DNA of 64,000 nucleotides from an uncultured Eubacteriales bacterium (GCA_900545935.1 URAP01000003.1:47324-111323); one strand, 5' to 3'. Shown: positions 33,688 through 42,674, counted from the first letter of the stretch. Program-made: numbers and translations. The notes: generated by a model not told the origin, from the sequence alone.

Positions 33688-35166
33688 ATGCTGTTTTCAA
33701 GTCTGTTTTTCATATACGGCTTTCTTCCGCCGCTGCTGATACTTTTCTATGCCGTACCGCGTACCGGCTTCCGCCGTGCGCTTCTGATAATCGCCTCACT
33801 GCTCTTCTACGCATGGGGCGAGCCGATATACGTTCTGCTGATGATAGGCACCGTCCTTGCCGACTGGCTGCTCGGCAGACTGATAGGCGAGCAGGGAGGA
33901 AAGAGCGACCGCGCCCGCAGGGTGCTGTGTGTGCTCACTGTGCTGATAAATATCGCCCTGCTCGGCGTTTTCAAGTATACCGATTTTATCATAGGCACCG
34001 TCAATTCCGTATTCGGATGCTCGCTGCCGCTGCCCGGCATACGTCTGCCGATAGGCATCAGCTTTTTCATATTTCAGGCGCTGTCGTATATAATCGACGT
34101 CTATCGCGGAATGTATCCGCCGCAACGCTCGCTTTCGCGGCTGCTGCTCTACATATCCTTTTTTCCGCAGCTCATCGCAGGGCCTATCGTCCGCTACGGA
34201 GATATTGCGCCCGCTCTCGACGAGATAAAGCCGGATACGCACGATGTGTTTCGCGGTGTATGCCGCTTTGCGCGCGGTCTCGGCAAAAAAGTGCTGATCT
34301 CCAACTACTGCGCCGCTGCGGTAGCTGCGCTCGACGCGCTGACCGGCGCTCCGGCGCTCACCACTGTATGGGCGCGTGCTCTGCTCTTTACGCTGCAGAT
34401 ATACTTTGATTTTTCGGGTTACAGCGATATGGCGATAGGACTCGGGCGGATGCTCGGCTTTGACTTTCCCGAGAACTTCAACTACCCGTTTGTCTCCGCA
34501 AGCGCGACCGAATTTTGGAGACGTTGGCACATCTCGCTCTCCTCGTGGTTCCGAGATTATCTGTTCTATCCCGTTCTGCGCAGCAGAGCAATGAACTCCC
34601 TCTCACGCAGTCTGCGTGCGCACGGGCACAAAAAAGCGGCTCGCGCCGCCATCACCGTGACGGCGCTGCTGTGCGTATGGTCGGCGACCGGTCTGTGGCA
34701 CGGCGCAAGCTGGAACTATGTCCTATGGGGACTTTACTACTTTGTTCTGCTGACGCTCGAGATGTTTATTCAGCCGCACCTGAAAAAGCATCTGCCGCGA
34801 GCGGTCTCCGGCATTCTCGCGCATATTTATTTTGCGCTGATCACCGTATTCGGAATGGCGATATTCAGCAGCGAGAGCAATGTTTTCGCATCGCTCGGTC
34901 GGCTGCTCGGCATCGGTGTCTGCGGCTTTTCAAATGTATTTACCGAGGCTGTGCTGCGCGAATATCTCTATCTTATAATCGCGGCGCTGCTGCTGTCATT
35001 GCCGATGATTCCTGCGCTGCGCAGGCTGATATACCGCCGCTTCGGCACGCCGCCCGCATGGCTCAGAGCCGCTGCCGGCACGCTGTTCGTAATAGTGACC
35101 GTGGCGGCATCGAGCGCCTGCCTTGTCGGCAATACGTATAATCCGTTTCTGTATTTCAGGTTCTGA
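33688..35166 (+). CDS. MBOAT-family O-acyltransferase (AlgI/PatA-like)
   Basis: Multi-pass membrane protein of 492 aa that would carry acetyl groups across the membrane for O-acetylation of a cell-wall or exported polysaccharide. MBOAT signatures: YAWGEPIYV near the N-terminus, LPIGISFFIFQALSYIIDVY, FWRRWHISLSSWFRDYLFYP, and TGLWHGASWNYVLWG with the conserved active-site histidine (His338). Start at 33688 is chosen because GGAG lies 5 bases upstream and the hydrophobic N-terminus follows; the frame is open further upstream but without membrane character. Its TGA overlaps the ATG of the next gene by one base, so translation of the pair is coupled. Confidence 0.9.
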   Translation: MLFSSLFFIYGFLPPLLILFYAVPRTGFRRALLIIASLLFYAWGEPIYVLLMIGTVLADWLLGRLIGEQGGKSDRARRVLCVLTVLINIALLGVFKYTDFIIGTVNSVFGCSLPLPGIRLPIGISFFIFQALSYIIDVYRGMYPPQRSLSRLLLYISFFPQLIAGPIVRYGDIAPALDEIKPDTHDVFRGVCRFARGLGKKVLISNYCAAAVAALDALTGAPALTTVWARALLFTLQIYFDFSGYSDMAIGLGRMLGFDFPENFNYPFVSASATEFWRRWHISLSSWFRDYLFYPVLRSRAMNSLSRSLRAHGHKKAARAAITVTALLCVWSATGLWHGASWNYVLWGLYYFVLLTLEMFIQPHLKKHLPRAVSGILAHIYFALITVFGMAIFSSESNVFASLGRLLGIGVCGFSNVFTEAVLREYLYLIIAALLLSLPMIPALRRLIYRRFGTPPAWLRAAAGTLFVIVTVAASSACLVGNTYNPFLYFRF

Positions 35167-37247
35167 TGATGAAGAAAAGAAATAAGAGAAGTAATATGCA
35201 GCCCGTCCGGTACCGCGAAGATAAGCCGCTCGGACCGATAAGCAACATAAATTACGAGGCGTTTGTCGAGGATGATGACAACGACGAGTTTCTGCTGCAG
35301 ACAGCCTCTCCGCGCCGCAGCGGCATTAAGTCGAGCGGCTCGGGCAGAAATGCCGCACCGAAAGAACCGAACAAAAGCCGCCGAGCCGTACAAACGCCCG
35401 AGCGCATTGCCGCCCGGCATTGGGAAAATAAGCTCCGACGCCGAGCACCCGAAGGCTTTCATAATGCGCAAGCGCTCGAAGGGTCTCATAATGTACAAGC
35501 ATCCGGACAGCCTCGCAGCGGTGTGCACCCTCCCGAGCAGCCCCGCGATTTGCGGGCTGCCGAAATAACGCGAGACGGGCAGACAGCCGAGGCGCCGCGC
35601 ATCAAGCCTGCCTCCGGAGCACGCAGCGGCAGGAAAGCCTCCGAAGCACCGCAGGAGCGTAAAACTGTCGAGCGGCAGCGGGCAATCGTCGCAGAACGCA
35701 TCTGCCTTGCCGTACTCGGAACGGCGCTGTGCGCTGTATCGGCATATAATTTCTTTCAGCCGAACCGACCGACCGTATCCGAGAGTGAGAACCGAACACT
35801 CACGCCTATGCCGACCTATTCGGCACAGGCACTGCGCAGCGGAGAATATTTTTCGCAGCTCGCACTGCATTTTTCGGATACCTTTGTCGGCAGAGAACGG
35901 TTGATGTCGGTATCGCGCAGGATAGGCACACTGACCGGACCGAAAGGCGGGCTGTCGGTGCTTGATGCGCCCGCCATGACCGACGAATCACTCTCGCCGG
36001 ACGCAGAGCAGCGTCTCGAGGATCTGGGCAGACGCGCGGCAAAGCGCTGGAACGGCGACAAGGCAGGATATTTCAAGCACCTTGCAGAGCCGCCCGAAGC
36101 TATAACCGTGTCGCTGTCCGAGAGCGATATCACACTGTATGTAGGCAGCACAGCAACGCTCGACCTGACCGTCACCGGTGAGGGCGAGCTGTCTCTTGAC
36201 TGCTCGGGTGATGCCGCAAGCGCGGTGCTTGACGGAGAGAGCGTGGTAATAACGGCAGCAGCCGAGGGAGAGAGCACCGTCACCGTCACATACGGCGAGG
36301 CGAGCTGCTCCTGTACCGTTCACGTCCGCACGGCGGGCATCAGCGAGAATCAGGGCGCGGAAGCTGACTTTATCGGCAGCGGAATGTTCATCTACGGAGA
36401 TGCGGTGTATACCATCTCCGGCTACGGCGAAACTGCCGTAGGATATTTCTCGCAGTGCGCACAGTATTATGCCTCACTTTTCCCCGGGACGCGCGTGAGC
36501 GTCCTGCCCTGCCCCGTCTCTGCGATAGTGGTAGACGACCCGGAGGTCACGCCCGATTTCACCGATCAGAAATGGGTGCTCGACACGATGCAGTCGCGCT
36601 TCTCCGGAGTAAATTTCGTCAACAGCTACTCAGAGATCTATTCTCACCGCAAGGAATATCTGTACTTCAAGAGCGACCACCACTGGACGCAGCTCGGCGC
36701 ATATTATGCATACCGAGCCTTTGCCGAGTCGGTCGGACTGACTCCGACCCCGCTCTCGGATATGCGCTACGAGGTGATAAACGACGATTTTCAAGGCTCT
36801 ATGTACTCGTTCACCGGAGATGCAAGGGTCAAAAGCTTCCGCGACACCGTCGAGGTACATTACCCGACCAAGGACGCGACCATGACAGTGACCCGCCGTG
36901 ACGGTACGACGCAGACCTATGACCGCCTGATAATCCCCGAATACGGCAGCTATCTCTCGTTCATCGCGAGCGATAACCCGTTTACGGTGATAAACGTCCC
37001 GTCCAATCCGCAGGATCGCTCGATCCTCGTCCTGAAGGACTCGTACGGAAATGCCTTTGTCCCGTTCCTCGCGGAGCACTACGGAAATATCATAGTCATA
37101 GACCCGCGCTACTGCGACGAAAATATAGCCGAGACCTATAAGAATTACGGTCTGACCGATATTCTCTTTGTCGGCAATATTCAGAGCCATAACTCTGTCG
37201 CATGGTCAAAATATTTCTATAAGTGCGTCGGCGTCGATATGGGCTGA
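35166..37247 (+). CDS. DHHW-family (AlgJ/AlgX-like) O-acetyltransferase with inserted BIG2-like domain
   Basis: Membrane-anchored SGNH-type protein of 693 aa that probably transfers acetyl from the MBOAT partner to a glycan outside the cell. Long charged, low-complexity cytoplasmic N-terminus (about 1-175), one transmembrane helix (about 177-198), the typical SESENRTLTPMPTYS start of the family, a bacterial Ig-like (BIG2) domain inserted at about 308-388 (ITVSLSESDITLYVGSTATL), then the SGNH-like domain with DHHW (504-507) and KDSYGN (probable nucleophile Ser626). The first bases overlap the MBOAT stop codon. A second ATG follows directly, and either could be used. The BIG2 insertion may place the catalytic domain in the wall. 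Confidence 0.87.
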   Translation: MMKKRNKRSNMQPVRYREDKPLGPISNINYEAFVEDDDNDEFLLQTASPRRSGIKSSGSGRNAAPKEPNKSRRAVQTPERIAARHWENKLRRRAPEGFHNAQALEGSHNVQASGQPRSGVHPPEQPRDLRAAEITRDGQTAEAPRIKPASGARSGRKASEAPQERKTVERQRAIVAERICLAVLGTALCAVSAYNFFQPNRPTVSESENRTLTPMPTYSAQALRSGEYFSQLALHFSDTFVGRERLMSVSRRIGTLTGPKGGLSVLDAPAMTDESLSPDAEQRLEDLGRRAAKRWNGDKAGYFKHLAEPPEAITVSLSESDITLYVGSTATLDLTVTGEGELSLDCSGDAASAVLDGESVVITAAAEGESTVTVTYGEASCSCTVHVRTAGISENQGAEADFIGSGMFIYGDAVYTISGYGETAVGYFSQCAQYYASLFPGTRVSVLPCPVSAIVVDDPEVTPDFTDQKWVLDTMQSRFSGVNFVNSYSEIYSHRKEYLYFKSDHHWTQLGAYYAYRAFAESVGLTPTPLSDMRYEVINDDFQGSMYSFTGDARVKSFRDTVEVHYPTKDATMTVTRRDGTTQTYDRLIIPEYGSYLSFIASDNPFTVINVPSNPQDRSILVLKDSYGNAFVPFLAEHYGNIIVIDPRYCDENIAETYKNYGLTDILFVGNIQSHNSVAWSKYFYKCVGVDMG

Positions 37248-37261
37248 CCTGTCATAAAGAT

Positions 37262-37309
37262 AAACGGCGAGCCGCAGCGAAAAACACACCGCTGCAACTC
37301 GCCGTTTTT
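37262..37309 (+). terminator. Rho-independent terminator of the O-acetylation operon
   Basis: aaacggcgag (37262-37271) pairs with ctcgccgttt (37298-37307), with an inner gcagcg/cgctgc stem, followed by a short T run; 15 bases after the stop codon. Confidence 0.85.
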
Positions 37310-37375
37310 ATGCATTGCTCTCTTGTATAATACTCAGGTGATTTTGAATACATATTTCGTGCCGTCTCACAGAGA

Positions 37376-37612
37376 GCTTTTTTCGGTCTGCGCTTTCAGC
37401 CGACCCGAATCGGGGAGAGATAAAAAAGATGCAGAAGCGTCGAAAAACGTCACGTCGCCGTACAAGCGTACGGCAGAGGCGGTTTTCGGCGGTAGAAAAA
37501 GCGGATAATCATTTCTTCGGAGAAATCCGATAGGATTTCATCAGCTTTCATCGTATTTGTGCCAAATAAAAACCTGATAATTGATTTTATCCGCTTTTTC
37601 GGTCTGCGCTTT
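37376..37612. repeat. Direct repeats plus long stem-loop between convergent genes
   Basis: About 20 bases, gctttttcggtctgcgcttt, occur at 37593-37612 and with one extra T at 37376-37396. Within the interval, gaaaaagcggataa (37495-37508) and ttatccgctttttc (37587-37600) are perfect 14-base inverted repeats around 78 bases that contain an inner hairpin gaaatcc-gata-ggatttc (37522-37539). The element ends 25 bases past the flavodoxin stop codon (37626, minus strand), so it could be a large terminator, a small miniature mobile element or a non-coding RNA. No protein gene is visible in 37310-37625. Confidence 0.5.
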
Positions 37613-37625
37613 TTTAGCCTCACCG

Positions 37626-38048
37626 TTAAGCGAGAGCTGCTCCGAGAGCGTTAAGCTCAGCTACGGTATCATCCTCGGGCGCGTCATTGCAGATAACAGG
37701 CTCGCACGCCATAAGCGCGCCGTCGCCGACGCAGCGCTCCTCCCAGTTACGCATCCATTCGCCGTCGCCCCAGCCGTACGAGCCGAAAAGTGCGATCTTC
37801 TTGCCCGACAGCTTGCTCTCGCAGCTCTCGAACATCGGCTCGAACTCGCTCTCCTCGAGCTGCTCGGAGCCCATCGAGGGGCAGCCGAAAGCGATAGCAT
37901 CAAAACTCTCAACGAGGCTTGCGTCAAACTCCGATGCGGTAAGCAGAACAGCCTCGCCGCCCTTGCCGGTGATACCCGCTACGACAGCGTCAGCCATCGA
38001 CTGTGTATTACCCGTACCGCTCCAATAAACAACTGCAACCTTACTCAT
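37626..38048 (-). CDS. Flavodoxin
   Basis: Short-chain flavodoxin of 140 aa, a cytoplasmic FMN electron carrier that often replaces ferredoxin when iron is scarce. The FMN phosphate loop SGTGNT (residues 10-15), the GCPSMGSEQL segment and the FGSYGWGDGEWM flavin-ring loop are all present. It follows the DUF3793 gene with a 45-base gap; this pairing is common in Clostridia and fits the iron-repressor-like operators upstream of DUF3793. Confidence 0.93.
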   Translation of the reverse strand: MSKVAVVYWSGTGNTQSMADAVVAGITGKGGEAVLLTASEFDASLVESFDAIAFGCPSMGSEQLEESEFEPMFESCESKLSGKKIALFGSYGWGDGEWMRNWEERCVGDGALMACEPVICNDAPEDDTVAELNALGAALA

Positions 38049-38093
38049 TTACATCATTTCCTTTCATAAATGTTATACACTTGATATTTATAA

Positions 38094-38645
38094 TCAATCG
38101 GCAACGGCAAGCTGCTCGACCGATCTACCCATTTGGTGCAGCCGCATATAAATATCGGTGCACTTTCTGAACTTGCGAAACGACCGCTCCGCTGCTGCCG
38201 CATCGCCGTATACCTTCCAACAGCCCACGCTCTTGCAGCCGTCGGCGCGATTCTCAATAAAGCCGCGCACATCTTCCGGAGGATAACCGATAAACAGTCC
38301 TATCTCGTGAGGAAAGCTCTTATGTCTGCGCAGTCGCACCGAAAGCTCAGATATGCAGCGCTCGGGCGAAGATCTCGGATAACCGAGCTCGTCGAGCAGA
38401 TCGCGCGCACCCTCCGTATCAAGATCGCGGCGCAGCGCCGACGGGCGGTATATGTAGACAATAGCCTTTCCTCCGAAGTAGCTCAACGGAAGCATTCGCA
38501 GATGCTTTCTGCCGAGCACGCGATTCCACTCGCGCATGTTCTCATAGAGCACGGATGCGCTCTCGTATTCGCAGGTAATGATATTTCCGGTCTTAAGCCC
38601 CGCGAGTGTCGGAGAGCAATGCCTGAGAATCATCTCCTCCGACAT
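38094..38645 (-). CDS. DUF3793 family protein
   Basis: Cytoplasmic protein of 183 aa matching DUF3793 (HCSPTLAGLKTGNI, LPLSYFGGKAIVYIYRP, FPHEIGLFIGYPPEDVRGFI, CWKVYGDAAAAERSFRKFRKC; cited in part). Biochemical role unknown; these genes sit beside flavodoxin or iron transport genes in Clostridia. First gene of the operon with flavodoxin; the strong promoter with operators lies at 38775-38860, giving a leader of about 180 bases that contains a duplicated tatatatcatgac. Confidence 0.88.
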   Translation of the reverse strand: MSEEMILRHCSPTLAGLKTGNIITCEYESASVLYENMREWNRVLGRKHLRMLPLSYFGGKAIVYIYRPSALRRDLDTEGARDLLDELGYPRSSPERCISELSVRLRRHKSFPHEIGLFIGYPPEDVRGFIENRADGCKSVGCWKVYGDAAAAERSFRKFRKCTDIYMRLHQMGRSVEQLAVAD

Positions 38646-38774
38646 ACGGTCACCTCATTTCACAATTTGTTTTACTTCTGCTATGTAATTCTTTTTACAT
38701 CCATTATGCATTTCTATTATATATATCATGACTATATATATCATGACATACCGCAGTATCCGCGGCTCAATTGA

Positions 38775-38860
38775 GTTAGCATACGCTAACCCGATGTTAT
38801 ATAATTTGGTTAGCCTCAGCTAACCGAATAAAGTATATCATATAACAGCCGTTCTGTCAA
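38775..38860 (-). promoter_or_regulatory. Promoter with two DtxR/IdeR-like operators (DUF3793-flavodoxin operon)
   Basis: Minus strand TTGACA (38855-38860), 17-base spacer, TATACT (38832-38837). Directly downstream are two palindromes: GGTTAGC-N4-GCTAACC (38808-38825), overlapping the transcription start, and GTTAGC-N4-GCTAAC (38775-38790). They resemble the TTAGGTTAGCCTAACC-type boxes bound by metal-dependent DtxR-family repressors, which predicts derepression of flavodoxin when iron is low. Confidence 0.75.
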
Positions 38861-39160
38861 GCATAAATCGCAATATTCTTAAATATTCAAAAACATGTAA
38901 CAAAGCTCGAGATATGCAGGAGGCAATAAGCGTATCCGCCACTCGAAATCGGAGCCGCTGCGCTGCAAGAGGTCAAGCTGTTAAGCGGCGGGATAGAGTT
39001 ATGGGCACCGCGTGACAGCTGCGGTCGGCAGCATATTTTTAAATATACATATCGCTCGAACAGCAGGTGCATTACTACGCTTTGCGGGATCGCCGAAGGT
39101 CGCTGCGGGTCGTGCGGAAATTACCGAGCGGCAGATATCAGCGAGCACATTTCGGCTGCA
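38861..39160. other. Gene-free interval
   Basis: About 300 bases between the flavodoxin-operon promoter and the rpsA terminator. No ORF with a ribosome site, no tRNA or recognised RNA. An A/T-rich patch (atatttttaaatatacatat) lies near 39033-39052. Confidence 0.5.
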
Positions 39161-39194
39161 TAAAATAAAAAAGCGGTGCACCGAGGTGCACCGC
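39160..39194 (-). terminator. Rho-independent terminator of the cmk-plsC-ispH/rpsA operon
   Basis: Perfect 10-bp stem gcggtgcacc (39173-39182)/ggtgcaccgc (39185-39194), followed on the minus strand by TTTTTTATTTTA. Confidence 0.92.
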
Positions 39195-39210
39195 GCAGCG
39201 AAAACACCGA

Positions 39211-41223
39211 TTACTCGGCATCTCCGATATCATCGTAGTCAGTATCATCCGATGCGGGATCAAGAAGCGCACGGATAGAAAGACTGATCTTGTGATTCTC
39301 ATAGTCGATGTCGACAATCTTAACATCAACCTCATCTCCAACATGAAGAACATCCGCGGGAGAAGCGACCTTCTCGGTCGAAAGCTGAGAAATGTGGATA
39401 AGTCCGTCAACACCGGGGACAAGCTCAGCGAAAGCGCCGAAAGGCAGCAGACTTACGACCTTGACCTTTGCAACGTCGCCGATGGTGTAGGTGGACATGA
39501 ATACATTCCACGGGTTGGTCTCCTCGGTCTTATATCCGAGAGAGATACGTCTTGCGTCCTTATCGAAGGACTTAACGTAAACGGTAATCTCCTGACCGAT
39601 AGATACAACATCGGAGGGATGAGAGATTCTCGTCCAAGAAAGCTCGGAGCTATGTACCATACCGTCGATTCCGCCGAGGTCTACAAATGCGCCATAGCTT
39701 GTAAGGGACTTGACCTTACCGGTATAAACCTTGCCCTCTTCGATATTCTGCCAGAACTCTGCCTCGCGCTTCTTGCGCTCCTCGCGTGCAACGACGCGGA
39801 TGGATGCAACAGCGCGGCGGCGAGACTCGTTGATCTCTATGATCTTAACACGCTGAGTGGTTCCGACAAGAGCAGAGATATCTCCGTCCTTCGGTACGCC
39901 GGTATGAGATGCGGGGATAAATACGCGGAGACCGAAAAGATTGATAAGAACGCCGCCCTTTACAGCAGCCTCAATCTTACCCTCAAGTATCTCCTGAGCT
40001 TCATATGCGGCAACGATCTTTCTCCAGCTGACGATATTCTCGATCTTCTTTCTCGAAAGAGTAGCGATACCGTCAACATCGCTGTACTTAACAACGATAG
40101 CCTCAATCTCGTCGCCTACATGATACTTCTCTGCAATTTCGGCAGCAGTGGTCTCACCGAGCTCGGTAGCGGGGATAATGCCCGTGACCTTAGCGCCGAG
40201 ATCTACATGGATCTCGCCCGATGAAATACCGGTGATCGTTCCCTTTATAGTTTCGCCCGTGGAGATAGTCTTGAGTGACTGCTCGAGCATTCCCTCAAAA
40301 TCTTCCCCCGCAGAGACAGTGTCAATAAGATTTTCCATTATATGTTTTACCTCCTCAATAATCCCGCTCGGAGTGGAAGCTCCGGCGGTTATCCCCACTT
40401 TCATGTGAGGCCGCAACCGATCAAGTGGTAATTCAGTCGTGTTTTCTGCAAGATACGTTTCGGCGAGATTGCGTTTTGCGGTGAGATACAACTTGTTAGT
40501 ATTAGAGCTGTTCTTTCCTCCGATTACTACCATCATATCAACGTTCCGTGACATTAAAACAGCTTCATTTTGCCTTGTTTCGGTAACAGAGCATATTGTA
40601 TCAAAAATAATCGGCTTTGTACATACCTTTTCAAAAAGTTTTTGGCATTTTCTCCATTCGGAAATTTTCTGTGTCGTTTGAGACACAAGAATTATCTTTC
40701 TGTTGTTAATATTGTACAGTCGAATTTTGCCACATAATTCCTCAGCTGTTTCACCGACCGCATATTCGCCCTTAACGTAGCTGCATATGCCCCTGACCTC
40801 GGGATGACCCTCGTCTCCGAGTATCGCCGTAAGCGTCTCGAGTGATGTGTTTTCGTCCACTATCCGGTGTATCTTTTTAACATACGGGCAGGTACAGTCC
40901 TCGACCGCGAACAGCGGATCGGCCGCCGCACGAGCCGCAAGCAGATCGCTCAGCTCCTTCGTGACTCCGTGCGCCCTAATAACTATCGTACGTCTGATGC
41001 CGTCAGGCTCGCCTGCGCATATCTCGCGCAGCTCGTCCTCACTCGCGGGGATAACGCCCTTGCGGCGCAGTCCCGATACGATATCGGGGTTATGTATAAG
41101 TTCGCCGGTAGTATAGAAGCGAATCCCGCCATCCGAACCGTCGGTAAGCGACCTGACCTTATCCACCGCACGCTTTACACCGAAGCAGAAGCCCGCATAT
41201 TTTCCCACCGTTATACTGCCCAT
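39211..41223 (-). CDS. ispH-rpsA: Bifunctional IspH (HMBPP reductase)-ribosomal protein S1 fusion
   Basis: Fusion protein of 670 aa known from Clostridia. Residues 1-285 are 4-hydroxy-3-methylbut-2-enyl diphosphate reductase, the last step of the MEP isoprenoid pathway, with the three iron-sulfur cysteines Cys13 (GFCFGV), Cys112 (CTCPYV) and Cys211 (TICSVT) and ligand histidines in ELIHN and RAHG. Residues about 320-660 carry four S1 RNA-binding repeats; the third and fourth are the best conserved (YGAFVDLGGIDGMVHSSELS, FGAFAELVPGVDGLIHISQLS; cited in part). An acidic tail closes the protein. GGAGG lies 9 bases before the ATG. It is the last gene after cmk and plsC, the usual clostridial order. 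Confidence 0.95.
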   Translation of the reverse strand: MGSITVGKYAGFCFGVKRAVDKVRSLTDGSDGGIRFYTTGELIHNPDIVSGLRRKGVIPASEDELREICAGEPDGIRRTIVIRAHGVTKELSDLLAARAAADPLFAVEDCTCPYVKKIHRIVDENTSLETLTAILGDEGHPEVRGICSYVKGEYAVGETAEELCGKIRLYNINNRKIILVSQTTQKISEWRKCQKLFEKVCTKPIIFDTICSVTETRQNEAVLMSRNVDMMVVIGGKNSSNTNKLYLTAKRNLAETYLAENTTELPLDRLRPHMKVGITAGASTPSGIIEEVKHIMENLIDTVSAGEDFEGMLEQSLKTISTGETIKGTITGISSGEIHVDLGAKVTGIIPATELGETTAAEIAEKYHVGDEIEAIVVKYSDVDGIATLSRKKIENIVSWRKIVAAYEAQEILEGKIEAAVKGGVLINLFGLRVFIPASHTGVPKDGDISALVGTTQRVKIIEINESRRRAVASIRVVAREERKKREAEFWQNIEEGKVYTGKVKSLTSYGAFVDLGGIDGMVHSSELSWTRISHPSDVVSIGQEITVYVKSFDKDARRISLGYKTEETNPWNVFMSTYTIGDVAKVKVVSLLPFGAFAELVPGVDGLIHISQLSTEKVASPADVLHVGDEVDVKIVDIDYENHKISLSIRALLDPASDDTDYDDIGDAE

Positions 41224-41259
41224 AGCCGTTTTCCTCCGTATATTGCGATCATGCGCAAG

Positions 41260-41988
41260 TCATAAGCCACGCTCGCGCTCGGCAATGGCGCAGACCTCGC
41301 CGAACACCCGCTCGGTTACTATCTTAAAGCGATCGCGGTCCCCGAGCGGCGCGCCGTTCTCCCGCTCGCGTTCGGCGATAAGAGCCTCGAGCTCCTCACC
41401 CTTTATCGGCTTGCCTATAACAAGGCGGGTGCGTCGAAAGGGCTTTATCTTCATTTCGCGGTTGACAAGCGCAACCGGAAGCACATCCGCGCCGGTCTTG
41501 ACCTGAACCATTCCGACTCCGGGACGCGCGGTCTCGGGTCGAGGAAGCTCACCAGGCAAACGAGTTCCCTGCGCAAAATAGCCCACATTCTCTCCGCCGC
41601 GCAGAAGCTCCACGGTACGCTTTATAGCTCCTACATCAGCTGCTCCGCGCTTTATGGGGTAGGCGCCGAAGGCGCGTATTATAAGGCCGAGCAGCGGCAC
41701 ATGAAAAAGCTCAGCCTTGGCTACGAAATGAACCTGATTCCGCAGAGATGCTACAATGAGTATCGGATCGGCTGCCGATATATGATTCGAACAGACGATA
41801 AAGCCGCCGGAATCCTGCGGCTCATTCTCCGCATCGACTATCTCTACGCGAAACAGCCCGAGCATAATGCGTGCGAATATCGAGCGCATGACCGCATAAA
41901 AGCGGCTTTTTTTTGTCTGATGACCGACGGCACGTCCATCGACGCTCCGCTCTTCTGTTTTTTGATCCTTTGTGTTCTGCTCAGACAC
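41260..41988 (-). CDS. plsC: 1-acyl-sn-glycerol-3-phosphate acyltransferase
   Basis: Membrane-associated acyltransferase of phospholipid synthesis, 242 aa. Catalytic motif NHISAADP (His69, Asp74) and the KPFRRTRLVIGKPI binding motif are present. The usual EGTR block reads FAQGTRL, with Gln for Glu, which is noteworthy because that Glu contacts the glycerol phosphate in related enzymes. Residues 1-28 are charged and variable. Start is a GTG at 41988 with GAGG upstream, six bases after the cmk stop region. Confidence 0.9.
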   Translation of the reverse strand: MSEQNTKDQKTEERSVDGRAVGHQTKKSRFYAVMRSIFARIMLGLFRVEIVDAENEPQDSGGFIVCSNHISAADPILIVASLRNQVHFVAKAELFHVPLLGLIIRAFGAYPIKRGAADVGAIKRTVELLRGGENVGYFAQGTRLPGELPRPETARPGVGMVQVKTGADVLPVALVNREMKIKPFRRTRLVIGKPIKGEELEALIAERERENGAPLGDRDRFKIVTERVFGEVCAIAERERGL

Positions 41989-41993
41989 CGGAC

Positions 41994-42674
41994 TTACCTC
42001 ACCGGCTCAGCGCCGGTAGCCTCACGAATTATACGAAGAGCCTCGGCAAGAGTCCCCTCGCGGTCGAGATTGCTGTTATCGAGGATAACGGCATCATCGG
42101 CGGCAACGGCGGGAGCGACGTCGCGCGTGCGATCAAGCTCGTCGCGGCGGCGCATATCGGCGAGAACATCCTCAAACGACTGCACAATGCCCTTTCCGTG
42201 CAGTTCGAGCATACGGCGCTTTGCGCGCACCTCATCGCTCGCCGTTACGAATATCTTGACACTCGCGTCCGGCAGGATCACCGTACCGATGTCGCGTCCG
42301 TCCATTATGACATTATTCTCGCGTGCGAGACGGCGCTGTGTTTCGAGCAGGAATGCTCTGACCTCGGGTACGCTCGACACCGCCGATGCATACATCGATA
42401 TCTCGGGCGTTCTGATCAGCCCGGTAACATCCTCTCCGCAAAGATATACGCGCTGCTCTCCGTTCTCGAAGCCGAGCTCTACGGTCAATCCGTCAAGCGC
42501 GTTAACAAACGCAGCCTTATCCTCGGGCGCTATTCCGCAGCGACTCATATAGAGACCGATAGAGCGATAAAGCGCGCCGGTATCAACATGAATAAATCCG
42601 AGCTTTTCGGCAAGCGTATGTGCGAGCCAACTTTTGCCCGCGCCTGCGGGACCGTCAAGTGCTATATTGATCAT
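41994..42674 (-). CDS. cmk: Cytidylate kinase
   Basis: Cytoplasmic kinase of 226 aa that phosphorylates CMP and dCMP. Walker A GPAGAGKS (8-15), the HVDTGALYR nucleotide-binding segment, the GRDIGTVILPDA motif and the lid RRDELDRTRDVAP are all present. AAGGAG precedes the ATG. A TATAAT-like -10 lies in the 110-base leader (ttttataatat near 42711-42721) but no clear -35. First gene of the cmk-plsC-ispH/rpsA unit; the flavoprotein gene upstream may also read through. Confidence 0.95.
   Translation of the reverse strand: MINIALDGPAGAGKSWLAHTLAEKLGFIHVDTGALYRSIGLYMSRCGIAPEDKAAFVNALDGLTVELGFENGEQRVYLCGEDVTGLIRTPEISMYASAVSSVPEVRAFLLETQRRLARENNVIMDGRDIGTVILPDASVKIFVTASDEVRAKRRMLELHGKGIVQSFEDVLADMRRRDELDRTRDVAPAVAADDAVILDNSNLDREGTLAEALRIIREATGAEPVR

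Noticed and set aside
39012..39278. Small plus-strand protein of 88 aa
   Set aside because: It runs through the rpsA terminator into the end of rpsA, has no ribosome site and no recognisable sequence.
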